From assembly GCA_002396125.1 (NCBI GenBank), contig DGWL01000078.1:1-17825 (forward strand): DNA of 17,825 nt, read 5' to 3'. The translations under genes and the position numbers were made by a program. The first letter of the stretch is position 1. Each line of letters starts with the position of its first letter. The notes below the pieces were generated by a model, which was given only the letters and a program-made list of their open reading frames with translations, did not search any database and was not told the origin of the DNA. Positions 8,507-16,595 of the stretch are shown here, one piece after another. The DNA comes from Porphyromonadaceae bacterium UBA4259 (lineage in GTDB: Bacteria; Bacteroidota; Bacteroidia; Bacteroidales; Muribaculaceae).

Positions 8507-8539
8507 CAAATATATAAAAAATATTGTTTTAATTCCAAA
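8507..8539 (-). promoter_or_regulatory. Predicted Bacteroidetes-type promoter for rex
   Basis: Read on the minus strand, TTTG (8539-8536) is followed after 21 bases by TATATTTG (8514-8507). This fits the -33 TTTG and -7 TAnnTTTG boxes of Bacteroidetes housekeeping promoters. Transcription would begin near 8500, leaving a leader of about 37 bases before the rex ATG at 8463. No full Rex-type operator (TTGTTAA-type inverted repeat) was seen here. Confidence 0.65.
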
Positions 8540-8608
8540 CTCGTGGCAATAAATGTTTTTGTCGCCGTGATGTGTTGGTGTTGCTGTCAGTCAAGCTATC
8601 ACACGCTA

Positions 8609-11600
8609 TCAGGGGGCTGTGATGGCAATTTTTTTCGACCTGGTGCTCTCTTGGTGACCGCCGTCGGTCGAGATTGTGGCACGATATACATAGATGCCAC
8701 GAGGCAGGCGGCTGCCGCTGTAGTCGCTCAAGTCCCATGTGATGGGGAATGACGAGAACATTGAACTGCGGCCGCTCTGGGTGGTGCTCCACACTCGCTG
8801 TCCCATGAGGTTATATACCTCAATGGTAACTGTCACTGCCGCTTCGGGGCGGTTGTGAGTGACGATGAAGCTCGTTGTGGTGGAGGCAGGGTTGGGGAAT
8901 GCTTTTATCTCGTCGATTTCGGGCTTTAGGCCGTTCATCACGTTGAAGCTGATGGTTTTCTCGCTCGAGTTGTTAAACACGTCCCACACCTTGAGCTTGA
9001 GAGTGTGATGACCGCTACTCAAGTCGCTCAAGCCATAGTTGATGTTGCCTGCCGAACCTTTCTCGGCCTCAATTGCCGTGTAGTAACTGCTCACGTCGCC
9101 ATAGGTGGTGGCTCCGTCAAGGGTGAGGGTCATGTTGTGACCTATGCCGGCGCTCGAGAAATTGATGCCGCTTTCATCGCTCACGCTTGCAATTAGCAGT
9201 GGCGACTCATTCACATTGTCACCGTCGGTGAACGAGGTGCTGTTAAGTCCCATGTAGCTTATGTCGGGACCAATGGTGTCGGCCACAATACTCTCATCGT
9301 AGCCGTAGATGTAGAAGTCGTCACAAGAGCCGGTGGCCTCGGCTTTTTTCTCAGGATCGTAGGCATAGAGGCTAACGAGCGATGGGCGGTAGTTGTCGTA
9401 GCTCACGGTAACCTCGCTGGGAATGGTGATATTGATGGTGAAGTCGCCGTTGTTCACGCGTGTCACGTTGATGGCTAGTTTGTTTTGGCGTTCCTCATAG
9501 GTGAGTGTTTCGTCTTTCTCACTATCGCCACTGCCATAAGTGTAGGTGAACGAAACCGACTTCTCGCAGTCGTAGAGAGTGCTTTCAATCTGGCCGTTGA
9601 ATGCGGTGCTCTTCACGCCACTCATGTCCTCGATGTGGCCAGTGATGGTCATCGTCTGTCGAGCCTCAAACACTGGCATGTCGTCCTCGCTCACCGGCTT
9701 GCCGTTGATATTGTCGATTACTGCCTTGAAACGTGGCATCGACGGCCTGATGGCGGGGTCGCCATAGATGTGGTAGCGGCGGCTGTTGGAGTTTGACTCG
9801 GTGGCTGTGGGGTTCAAGTTGAAATTTTTGCCATAGTTGATTATATCTCCCACACGCATGAGTTGCCCATCGGCTTGGCGCTCATACATCTTTTGAGCCA
9901 CGTTAACGTTGAGCACCTTGTTGCTGCCCATGTACACCAGGCGCGGCGGGCAAATTAAGGTTACAACGCCGCCGTTGGGATTGAAGAACAGGTTTTCGCC
10001 ACCCGATGGGGTGAGACCGTCGTGGCGCGAAAACTCACAAGTGGCGGCAAAGAGGAATGGTTGGTGTGAGTAAAAGAAGTTTTGCTCAATGTCGGTGGGA
10101 ACGAGAATTCCGTCGTCGGTCCAGCCGGTGGGACCGCCGTGGCCCGAGTAGTTCCACCACAGCACACCCTCATTAAGAGCCTTGTACATGCGCTTGCGTG
10201 CCTCGGGGAACTTGGAGCCCGACCCGTCACTCTGCTCTTCAAAGTTGTCGAGGAACACACGGTTGAAATTGGTGTTCTCGCCGCCGTGCGAGGCAATCAC
10301 TTGAATCACTTCCTCGCCATGGCGCCAGTGACCGCCGTTGTCGTTGTTGTCGGCAACGTTGAGCATTGAGTTTTTCCAGCTTCCGTAATCATCTTGAGTG
10401 ACATACTTGACGATTTTATTCACAGCTATGCTGGCATCAGTAACGCTGCGGGCCGGGATGCGTCCTACGGCAATCGACATGTAGCCGTAGCGGTTCATGT
10501 TGGAGCCGTCTTCAAGCAGGCCAAAGAAGTCGTCGCTTGTGTAGGAGTTAATCTCGTCCTTGCTGTTGTCGCTTTCCCAAAGCAGCAGTCTGGGATAGTT
10601 GAGGCTCTTGGCTGCGCTGGTGAGACCACGGTTGTCATAGAATCCATTGCCCATGAGCAGCAGGTAGCCAAGCTTGTGCCCTGTGGCATCGGTGCCGCGG
10701 TCGTAGAAATACTTGCACATGAGCCTGTAGGCCATAGCGCTTGGTGTGCCACTCGAAAACTCGTTGAACACTTTGCTTTGGTCTACTACCATCACTCGCA
10801 TGCTGTCAACGTTCTCGTGCATGGTTGCAAGTTGCTGGGATTGCGACATATATTCGGGAACGGTGATGATTATCATGTCGGGGATGTCAGCCCCATGAAT
10901 ACTCTGGTTGTCAACGCTCTCCACCATCGTCGGGCTAGGGTAGTTGCCGCTCTCGTTAAAAGCGATAAACTCACGCATGCCTGTGATGCTCGAGCTGAAT
11001 GATGCCTTGCCATCGCCGGCCGAGAGGTTCATCTCGGTGGGCTGGTAGGGAGTGGTGACGTCCCACACGTGAGTGCCACTGCTTGCGCCTCCCAATTCAT
11101 ATTGAATGCCGCTTGCCACATTCAGTGCAAACTGCAAGCTGTTGGCGCCTAGCATGTTGAGTGAGCGCTCATAGTTGATGGTGATATAGTCGAGGCGCAT
11201 CAGTGTAGCATTAGCGCCTGCCGAGGCTGTGACGGTGTAGGTCAGCTCGTTGGTGCCCTGCAATGTGAACGAGCGGATGGAATTGACGGTGTTGTAGTGA
11301 TAGTGACTGTGGTCACTTTGGGTAATGGGGGGCACATTCACATTACCGGCAATGTTGTTGCCGTTACTCTTGAAAGTGAGGGTGGTGTTGCCGCTAAGGC
11401 TCTTGGCGGCAAACTCGGTGATGGCATTCACTTGCGAGCCGTCAACTAAGCCGGGAAGGCTAAACTTTAATGACTGGCTGTTGCTGGTCATGAAATCCTC
11501 GCCCAGCAAGCGGCGACCGGTAGCACCGGGGTTCACGAGTTCTTCTTCATGAAAAGTGCGACCGGTAAAAGTGTTCACCACGGTGCCATTGGCACTCACT

Positions 11601-12082
11601 GTCGACTTGCTCGCCTCCAGTTGAGCGAAACGCTCATCGCTGGTGATGAAATAATAACCGCGAGTGGCATAGGGGTGCTGAACCTGAGTTTGCCTGGTGG
11701 TTTCAAGTTTCCACGACAATGGCCCTTGAGCATAGAACAGAATGCGGTCGCCGGTGCGCACTACAGGCACTTGAGGCAACTCGTCGGGTAGTGCGGGTGT
11801 GAGGGTCTCGTCGAGTGTCATGGCACCGAAGCCATGCACGGTGATGTGGCTCAGGTCGCCCAGCCCCCAGCGGCTTGCGTCGCTTGCTGTGATTTGGTAA
11901 ATGCCGCTCTCGTCGATGGCCACTTTCACCCACTTGCCGGTAGCAAGCTTCGACGTGTCGGCATAGTGAGCCATGTCGAAGGCATGGACATGCATCCATG
12001 CCGTGGCAAGCACCACCAGCCACACAAACCTTGTGGCGGCGTTTTTCAATGAAAATATACTGTGATGATTATCTTTAACCAT
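8609..12082 (-). CDS. porU: Type IX secretion system sortase PorU (C25 peptidase), best canonical candidate
   Basis: This 1,157-residue protein is nearly the same length as P. gingivalis PorU (~1,158). PorU is the outer-membrane cysteine peptidase that removes the C-terminal domain from T9SS cargo and helps attach it to lipopolysaccharide. The signal peptide ends about VHA (residue ~34). The N-terminal module shows DTSKLATGKWVKVAIDESG. The C25 domain has MGNGFYDNR, SDDFFGLLEDGS and AVGRIPAR. The predicted catalytic residues are His648 (NYSGHGGPTGW) and Cys682 (AATCEFSRHD). The Ig-like segment from ~979 has the PorU hallmarks DESGIN, GIGHNM and HHTLKLKVWDVFNNSS. A sorting-domain-like end starts with FPNPA (~1072) and includes VYNLMGQRVW and LPRGIYVYRA. 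It is divergent from gldE and separated from rex by 145 bases. No convincing promoter was found for it. Confidence 0.9.
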   Translation of the reverse strand: MVKDNHHSIFSLKNAATRFVWLVVLATAWMHVHAFDMAHYADTSKLATGKWVKVAIDESGIYQITASDASRWGLGDLSHITVHGFGAMTLDETLTPALPDELPQVPVVRTGDRILFYAQGPLSWKLETTRQTQVQHPYATRGYYFITSDERFAQLEASKSTVSANGTVVNTFTGRTFHEEELVNPGATGRRLLGEDFMTSNSQSLKFSLPGLVDGSQVNAITEFAAKSLSGNTTLTFKSNGNNIAGNVNVPPITQSDHSHYHYNTVNSIRSFTLQGTNELTYTVTASAGANATLMRLDYITINYERSLNMLGANSLQFALNVASGIQYELGGASSGTHVWDVTTPYQPTEMNLSAGDGKASFSSSITGMREFIAFNESGNYPSPTMVESVDNQSIHGADIPDMIIITVPEYMSQSQQLATMHENVDSMRVMVVDQSKVFNEFSSGTPSAMAYRLMCKYFYDRGTDATGHKLGYLLLMGNGFYDNRGLTSAAKSLNYPRLLLWESDNSKDEINSYTSDDFFGLLEDGSNMNRYGYMSIAVGRIPARSVTDASIAVNKIVKYVTQDDYGSWKNSMLNVADNNDNGGHWRHGEEVIQVIASHGGENTNFNRVFLDNFEEQSDGSGSKFPEARKRMYKALNEGVLWWNYSGHGGPTGWTDDGILVPTDIEQNFFYSHQPFLFAATCEFSRHDGLTPSGGENLFFNPNGGVVTLICPPRLVYMGSNKVLNVNVAQKMYERQADGQLMRVGDIINYGKNFNLNPTATESNSNSRRYHIYGDPAIRPSMPRFKAVIDNINGKPVSEDDMPVFEARQTMTITGHIEDMSGVKSTAFNGQIESTLYDCEKSVSFTYTYGSGDSEKDETLTYEERQNKLAINVTRVNNGDFTINITIPSEVTVSYDNYRPSLVSLYAYDPEKKAEATGSCDDFYIYGYDESIVADTIGPDISYMGLNSTSFTDGDNVNESPLLIASVSDESGINFSSAGIGHNMTLTLDGATTYGDVSSYYTAIEAEKGSAGNINYGLSDLSSGHHTLKLKVWDVFNNSSEKTISFNVMNGLKPEIDEIKAFPNPASTTTSFIVTHNRPEAAVTVTIEVYNLMGQRVWSTTQSGRSSMFSSFPITWDLSDYSGSRLPRGIYVYRATISTDGGHQESTRSKKIAITAP

Positions 12083-12222
12083 GTTTCTGCGTTTACAATA
12101 AGTCTACGTTTGTTCACGACAAGGCACAATACACCCTGTCTTAACAATAACGTTGCCGGTGGTCCTTTTATTGTATATTATAGTGTCAAGTTGTGATGTT
12201 GATAAGTTTATGGCAAATTATT

Positions 12223-12253
12223 TTTGGCATACCGAAAAATATCATTACCTTTG
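12223..12253 (+). promoter_or_regulatory. Predicted Bacteroidetes-type promoter for gldE
   Basis: TTTG at 12223-12226 is followed after exactly 19 bases by TACCTTTG at 12246-12253, an excellent match to the -33/-7 boxes of Bacteroidetes. The start of transcription would be near 12260, giving a leader of about 94 bases. That leader contains a possible stem (TGCTTGC 12284-12290 with GCAAGCA 12321-12327). The rest of the 271-base porU-gldE intergenic region (12083-12353) shows nothing else that can be named. Confidence 0.75.
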
Positions 12254-12353
12254 CATTACTTTCGTCACCAATGTGGCTTTGAGTGCTTGCTCGCCGCTGA
12301 TGAGAAGCAATTAGGCAACGGCAAGCATTATTGTTTAATTAAATTTTTGGATT

Positions 12354-13700
12354 TTGGACCCTGACCCTTTATCGTGTATTCTTAATCTTGTCGCCGCGGC
12401 TACGCAGGCGATAGCGTCTCAACCGGCTATCTCTTTCACAGCTCCAAATCTGGGAGTGTGGATTGCTTTAGCAACAGCTATTATCGGTCTGTTTTTCTCG
12501 GCGTTCAACTCAGGCTCCGAGATTGCCTATTTTTCGCTCTCTCACAAGGATATCGAGAGCATTGAGGATGACATCAAGCGGGAGCGCGTGCAGCATCTGC
12601 TTGATCAGCCCGAGCGATTGCTTGCCACCATCCTCATTGGCAACAACTTGGTAAACATCATGATTGTAATTGTGCTCAATTATGCAATGAATCACATGTT
12701 CACCTTTAATAGCGCAATTGCCAATTTCCTCATTCAGACTGTTATCCTCACTTTCCTCATCCTCCTCTTCGGCGAAGTTATTCCCAAGCTCTATGCTACC
12801 AACAACAATGTGCGTTTTGCCACTCTCGTGGCACCGGCATTGCAGGTGATGTCGGGACTCTTCAGCCCATTGTCACGACTGATGGTCAAGAGCATGGGCT
12901 TTGTGAGAAAGGCGGTGGGAAGCCGAGCCGACGAGATATCGACCGAAGACCTTACTAATGCCCTGCAAATGAGCGATGTGAAGAGCGCCGACGAGAAGGA
13001 TTGGCTCGAGGGAATCCTCAAGTTTGGCGACAAGACGGTGAGCGAAATCATGACACCGCGCATCGACATTGTCGACATCGACATTGAGGAATCGTTCGAC
13101 GACGTGATTAAGTGCATCGTCGACAATGGATACTCACGCATGCCGGTCTATGAAGACAACCCCGACAACATCAAGGGAGTCCTCTACGCAAAGGACATTC
13201 TTCCCTATATAGGTAACTCCAAGCAACAGGATTTCAAGTGGCAGAGCCTGCTCAGGCCTGTTTACTTCGTTCCCGAGTCGCGCATGATTGATGACCTGCT
13301 CGAGGACTTCCGCAAGAAAAAGATTCACCTGGCGGTAGTGGTCGACGAGTTCGGCTGCACTCAGGGGCTTGCAACCATGGAGGACGTGCTTGAGGAAATC
13401 GTGGGCGACATTGATGACGAGTACGACACCGAGGAAAAGTTCTACACGAAGGAGAACGACGACACATTCATTTTCGACGCAAAGACGTCGATTGCCGACT
13501 TCCTTGATGTCACCGAGGTTGAGGAGCGGCACTTCTCTAAGTTTGCCGATGAGGCCGAGAGTATTGCCGGATTGTTGCTCGCCATCAAGGGTGACTTCTT
13601 GCAGGAAAAAGAAAAACTCTCCTGCGGGCCATGCGACTTTACTGTTCTCAAAGTAAAGAAATACCGCATAGCCAAGGTCAAAGTGCACATCAACCGCTAG
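12354..13700 (+). CDS. gldE: GldE-like CNNM/CBS/CorC membrane protein (HlyC/CorC family)
   Basis: This 448-residue inner-membrane protein has the CorC/HlyC layout. The CNNM membrane region (~33-185) has hydrophobic helices near 34-51, 89-115 and 121-146, with the motifs FNSGSEIAYFS (51-61) and FGEVIPKLYA (139-148). A CBS pair follows (~227-355; VSEIMTPR, MPVY, HLAVVVDEFG, EDVLEEIVGDIDDEYD), then the C-terminal CorC_HlyC domain (~365-447). The N-terminus, MDPDPLS, resembles the start of Bacteroidetes GldE, a protein needed for gliding in Flavobacterium; in non-gliding Bacteroidales its role is unclear and divalent-cation transport is the alternative. The frame is closed by a stop at 12336-12338 and the only ordinary start before the conserved part is TTG at 12354. 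A GTG at 12456 would delete 34 residues. Its divergence from porU supports a T9SS/gliding-set assignment. Confidence 0.85.
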   Translation: MDPDPLSCILNLVAAATQAIASQPAISFTAPNLGVWIALATAIIGLFFSAFNSGSEIAYFSLSHKDIESIEDDIKRERVQHLLDQPERLLATILIGNNLVNIMIVIVLNYAMNHMFTFNSAIANFLIQTVILTFLILLFGEVIPKLYATNNNVRFATLVAPALQVMSGLFSPLSRLMVKSMGFVRKAVGSRADEISTEDLTNALQMSDVKSADEKDWLEGILKFGDKTVSEIMTPRIDIVDIDIEESFDDVIKCIVDNGYSRMPVYEDNPDNIKGVLYAKDILPYIGNSKQQDFKWQSLLRPVYFVPESRMIDDLLEDFRKKKIHLAVVVDEFGCTQGLATMEDVLEEIVGDIDDEYDTEEKFYTKENDDTFIFDAKTSIADFLDVTEVEERHFSKFADEAESIAGLLLAIKGDFLQEKEKLSCGPCDFTVLKVKKYRIAKVKVHINR

Positions 13701-13704
13701 CACA

Positions 13705-13746
13705 AGTTTTCCTTGCTCATCGATGATTGAGACGGGGAGGAAAACT
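13705..13746. repeat. Inverted repeat downstream of gldE, weak terminator candidate
   Basis: AGTTTTCCT at 13705-13713 is the exact reverse complement of AGGAAAACT at 13738-13746. The 24-base loop contains the self-complementary TCATCGATGA (13717-13726). It begins five bases after the gldE stop, in the 118-base gap before the C69 peptidase gene. There is no U-tract after it, so termination is uncertain. No clear promoter for the next gene was found: a TTTG at 13752-13755 lacks a good -7 partner. Confidence 0.35.
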
Positions 13747-13818
13747 GAGAGGTTTGGCATAATATCATCTTCTATTAACCACAACACTAAAAAAACAACT
13801 CTAAAAAATACTGTCATA

Positions 13819-15495
13819 ATGAAAACTTTATCAAGAAAAACTGCCGCCTTGGCGCTTTTTGCCGCCTTGGCAATGATGATGGGGTGGGGCATTCAGTCTC
13901 ACGCTTGTACTAACCTTATCGTGGGCAAGAAAGCAAGTGCCGACGGCTCTACAATAATCTCCTATGCCGCCGACTCTCACACCCTCTTCGGTTTCCTCGA
14001 TTACTATCCCGCCGCCGACCACAAGCCGGGTGACATGCGCAAAATCTACGACTGGGACACTGGTCGATATTGGGGTGAAATTCCCGAGGTGGCACACACC
14101 TACAAGGTGGTGGGCAACATCAATGAGCATCAGGTAACCGTTGCCGAGTCGACATGGGGTGGACGTGAGGAGCTCCACGACACCACAGCGCTTATCGACT
14201 ACGGCAGCCTCATGTATCTGGCGCTGCAGCGTGCCAAGACAGCCCGCGAGGCCATCAAGGTGATGACCGACCTTGTTGCGCAGTATGGCTACAACAGCGA
14301 GGGCGAGTCGTTCTCAATTGGCGACCCCAACGAGGTTTGGGTGATGGAGATGATTGGCAAGGGTGGCAAGGAAAAGGGTGCCGTGTGGGTAGCCATCCGC
14401 ATCCCCGACGACTGCATCTCGGCTCACGCCAATCAGGCTCGCATCCACAAGATTCCGTTTAAAGACAAAGAAAACTGCATCTATAGCAAGGACGTGGTGT
14501 CGTTTGCTCGCAAGATGGGGCTATACAACGGCAAGGATGAGGACTTCGACTTCTCGCGCACCTATTGCCCTGCCGACTATGGCACCCTGCGTGGTTGCGA
14601 CGCGCGTGCCTGGGCATTCCTCAACAAGTACAAGAGCGGTATGGACCGCTATCTCCCCTATCTTGAGGGCAAGAAGGGCGCCGAGGTGATGCCTCTCTAT
14701 GTCAAGCCCGACGCAAAGGTGAGCCTGCGCAACGTTCAGGACATGATGCGTGACCACTTTGAAGGCACCCCTTACGACATGACTCAGGATCCTGGCGCTA
14801 AAAACTACTACGGCGTGCCCTATCGCTATCGCCCCATGGAGTTCAAGGTTGACGGTGTTACCTACAGCCACGAGCGCGCTATTGCAACACAGCAGACGGG
14901 TTTCGTTTTTACCTCGCAGATGCGTTCTTGGCTCCCCAACGAGGTGGGTGGCATCATCTGGTTTGGTGTTGACGATGCCAACACCGCTCTCTTTGTGCCC
15001 ATGTATTGCTGCATGACCGAGGTGCCCGAGAGTTACCGCGAGGGTAACGGCGACCTCTACACATTCTCATTCGATGCCGCATTCTGGGTAAACAACCTCA
15101 TCGCCAATCAGTGCTATCACCGCTACTCACAGATGATTCCCGACGTGCGCCGCGTGCAGAAGGGACTTGAGGACGGCTATGAGGCACGTCAGCCCGAGGT
15201 TGAGGCCAAGGCACTCGCTCTACTCAAGAACAACCGTGCCGACGCCATCGAGTTCCTCACCAACTATAGCGTTAACACCGCCCAAGAGTCAACTCGCAAA
15301 TATCAAGAGCTGGCACAGTATCTCTTCGTCAAGTTCCTCGACGGCAACATCAAGAAGGAGAAAGACGGCAAGTTCCAGCGCAACGAGTGGGGCAATCCTG
15401 TGTCGCCTAACTATGGAGGCTACACCCAAGACTACTTCAACACCATCGTGGCAGGCAGCGGCGACTATCTGCGCGTAAAAGAAGTAGAGAAGTGA
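13819..15495 (+). CDS. Secreted C69-family dipeptidase (N-terminal nucleophile hydrolase)
   Basis: This 558-residue protein is of the peptidase C69/U34 family, related to lactobacillar dipeptidase A. These enzymes cut short peptides, and the catalytic nucleophile is the N-terminal Cys of the mature protein. The ATG at 13819 is chosen because it starts a signal peptide (MKTLSRKTAALALFAALAMM) ending GIQSHA; a longer in-frame ATG at 13723 adds 32 polar residues and spoils it. Predicted cleavage leaves Cys30 (CTNLIVGKKASADGS) as residue 1, so export and activation would be one step. Family motifs follow: ISYAADSHTLFGFL, GNINEHQVTVAESTWGGREE, IDYGSLMYLALQRAKTAREA and EGESFSIGDPNEVWVMEMIG. It likely acts in the periplasm, in peptide feeding or turnover. 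The region before Cys30 (QSHAC) is not a lipobox, so a lipoprotein is unlikely. Confidence 0.9.
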   Translation: MKTLSRKTAALALFAALAMMMGWGIQSHACTNLIVGKKASADGSTIISYAADSHTLFGFLDYYPAADHKPGDMRKIYDWDTGRYWGEIPEVAHTYKVVGNINEHQVTVAESTWGGREELHDTTALIDYGSLMYLALQRAKTAREAIKVMTDLVAQYGYNSEGESFSIGDPNEVWVMEMIGKGGKEKGAVWVAIRIPDDCISAHANQARIHKIPFKDKENCIYSKDVVSFARKMGLYNGKDEDFDFSRTYCPADYGTLRGCDARAWAFLNKYKSGMDRYLPYLEGKKGAEVMPLYVKPDAKVSLRNVQDMMRDHFEGTPYDMTQDPGAKNYYGVPYRYRPMEFKVDGVTYSHERAIATQQTGFVFTSQMRSWLPNEVGGIIWFGVDDANTALFVPMYCCMTEVPESYREGNGDLYTFSFDAAFWVNNLIANQCYHRYSQMIPDVRRVQKGLEDGYEARQPEVEAKALALLKNNRADAIEFLTNYSVNTAQESTRKYQELAQYLFVKFLDGNIKKEKDGKFQRNEWGNPVSPNYGGYTQDYFNTIVAGSGDYLRVKEVEK

Positions 15496-15538
15496 TAAAC
15501 ACTTCGCTGCAGGGGCGATGCCCATTCACATGATTTTA

Positions 15539-15580
15539 TAGGGCCGTGGCGAGTTCATGCAAAAACACGCTACGGCCCTA
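15539..15580. terminator. Stem-loop between the C69 peptidase and DUF3108 genes
   Basis: AGGGCCGTGGCG at 15540-15551 pairs with CGCTACGGCCCT at 15568-15579. The stem becomes 13 bp with the flanking T15539/A15580 pair and contains one G-T mismatch (G-U in RNA); the loop is 16 bases. It lies 43 bases after the C69 stop. No U-tract follows, so this may be a weak or factor-assisted terminator, or an mRNA-stabilising hairpin. The remainder of the 176-base gap, up to the DUF3108 start, holds no clear promoter. Confidence 0.5.
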
Positions 15581-15671
15581 ATTGCATGGCACCGATGAAT
15601 ACGCCACCTCTTGCGGCTTTGCTTATTTAAACCTTTCGCGCTCTTGCAAGTCTTATCTACTGAACAAAAAA

Positions 15672-16427
15672 ATGAATATAATGAGAAAATTTCTACTTTC
15701 AATAATTGCCCTGATTGGGCTTGTGATGGCTCCTGCCGCCAGTGCGTTGACACTCAATAGCGAGAGACTTAACTATCAGATTGTGTATCACTGGGGTGTG
15801 GTGTGGAAACATGCAGGCGATGCCATGCTGTCGATATCGCGCAGCGACAATGGCTACAACGCCATGCTCACGGGCAAAACACGCTCATGGGCCGACAAGA
15901 TTTACCCCGTGCGCGACACGCTCAAGTGCATGATGCACAGCAATTTCCACCCCATCAAGTATGAGAAACTCACACACGAGAAAAGCTACTATGCCCGCGA
16001 CATCGTGGCATTCAGTAGCAATGGCGGTGGCACCAGCGCCAAGTGCACTCGCTACCGCAAGGACAAGCCCACCGTCAATATCAACCTGAGCACCAGTGGT
16101 GTGGCCTACGACATGTTGAGCGTGTTCTACATGCTGCGCAATCTCGACTACGACAAGATGGCCTCTAGCAAGGTGTACAAGACCTGCATTTTCTCGGGTA
16201 AAGAGAAGGAGACTCTCACAATCAAATATCTGGGTGTTAAACCGCTACAGCTGCGCGACAAGTCGCGCCACCAGGCGTTTCACCTCAAGCTGTCGTTCAC
16301 GCGAGACAATGGCAAGAAGTCGAGCGACGGCATTGATGCCTACATCTCGACCGATGCCCGGCGCATTCCGCTCATGGTGGTGGGCAAGCTTCCCATTGGC
16401 GAGGTGAAATGCTATTACGCAAAGTGA
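15672..16427 (+). CDS. Secreted DUF3108 domain protein
   Basis: This is a 251-residue exported protein. The signal peptide is MRKFLLSIIALIGLVMAPAA, with cleavage probably after SASA-type residues before LTLNSERLNY. Two ATGs (15672 and 15681) give MNIM or M; an upstream in-frame ATG at 15582 would add 30 non-signal-like residues and is rejected. The body fits DUF3108, a beta-rich envelope family: LNYQIVYHWGVVWKHAGDA at the front and a C-terminal end of GIDAYISTDARRIPLMVVGK then LPIGEVKCYY, resembling the family's W-x-S-D-D-x-N-R-x-P ending. The molecular function of DUF3108 is not established. The gene ends 70 bases before a strong terminator. Confidence 0.8.
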   Translation: MNIMRKFLLSIIALIGLVMAPAASALTLNSERLNYQIVYHWGVVWKHAGDAMLSISRSDNGYNAMLTGKTRSWADKIYPVRDTLKCMMHSNFHPIKYEKLTHEKSYYARDIVAFSSNGGGTSAKCTRYRKDKPTVNINLSTSGVAYDMLSVFYMLRNLDYDKMASSKVYKTCIFSGKEKETLTIKYLGVKPLQLRDKSRHQAFHLKLSFTRDNGKKSSDGIDAYISTDARRIPLMVVGKLPIGEVKCYYAK

Positions 16428-16444
16428 TTTTTTTGAAAACACGC

Positions 16445-16460
16445 TGCTCAGGTTTGAGCA
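16445..16460. repeat. Small hairpin after the DUF3108 gene
   Basis: TGCTCA (16445-16450) pairs with TGAGCA (16455-16460) around a GGTT tetraloop, 18 bases after the stop codon. It is short and has no U-tract. It is probably secondary to the much stronger hairpin at 16497-16540. Confidence 0.3.
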
Positions 16461-16496
16461 AGAGGCGACCGCCTTGTTTCTTTATCGGACAACAAT

Positions 16497-16540
16497 AATA
16501 AAAATGACAATGGAAGTATCAATCCATTGTCATTTTTATT
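16497..16540. terminator. Strong bidirectional Rho-independent-type terminator
   Basis: An 18-bp perfect inverted repeat (16497-16514 with 16523-16540) encloses an 8-base loop, AGTATCAA. The core is ATGACAATGGA/TCCATTGTCAT, flanked by A-tracts on the left and T-tracts on the right, so either strand yields a stem followed by a U-rich tail. It lies between the convergent DUF3108 (plus) and LRR (minus) genes and should stop transcription from both sides. Confidence 0.85.
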
Positions 16541-16595
16541 TCACGCATGGTGGAACATGGCCTTGGCATGCCACGCCCACACAAGTGCTTAGCCT

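Noticed and set aside
12170..12195. Minus-strand TTGACA next to TATAAT as a sigma70-type promoter for porU
   Set aside because: The two boxes are separated by a single base instead of ~17, and Bacteroidetes promoters use different boxes.
12284..12327. gldE leader stem (TGCTTGC/GCAAGCA) as a riboswitch or attenuator
   Set aside because: Only a 7-bp stem with a 30-base loop; no known riboswitch core was recognised, so it is mentioned only under the promoter entry.
13134..13892. 252-codon minus-strand open frame opposite gldE and the start of the C69 gene
   Set aside because: The opposite strand encodes clear CBS/CorC motifs across this stretch, and the antisense translation shows no domain pattern.
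13819..13908. C69 peptidase as a lipoprotein, because a Cys follows the signal peptide
   Set aside because: The residues before Cys30 are QSHA, which is not a lipobox, and the CTN motif is the known nucleophile start of the family.
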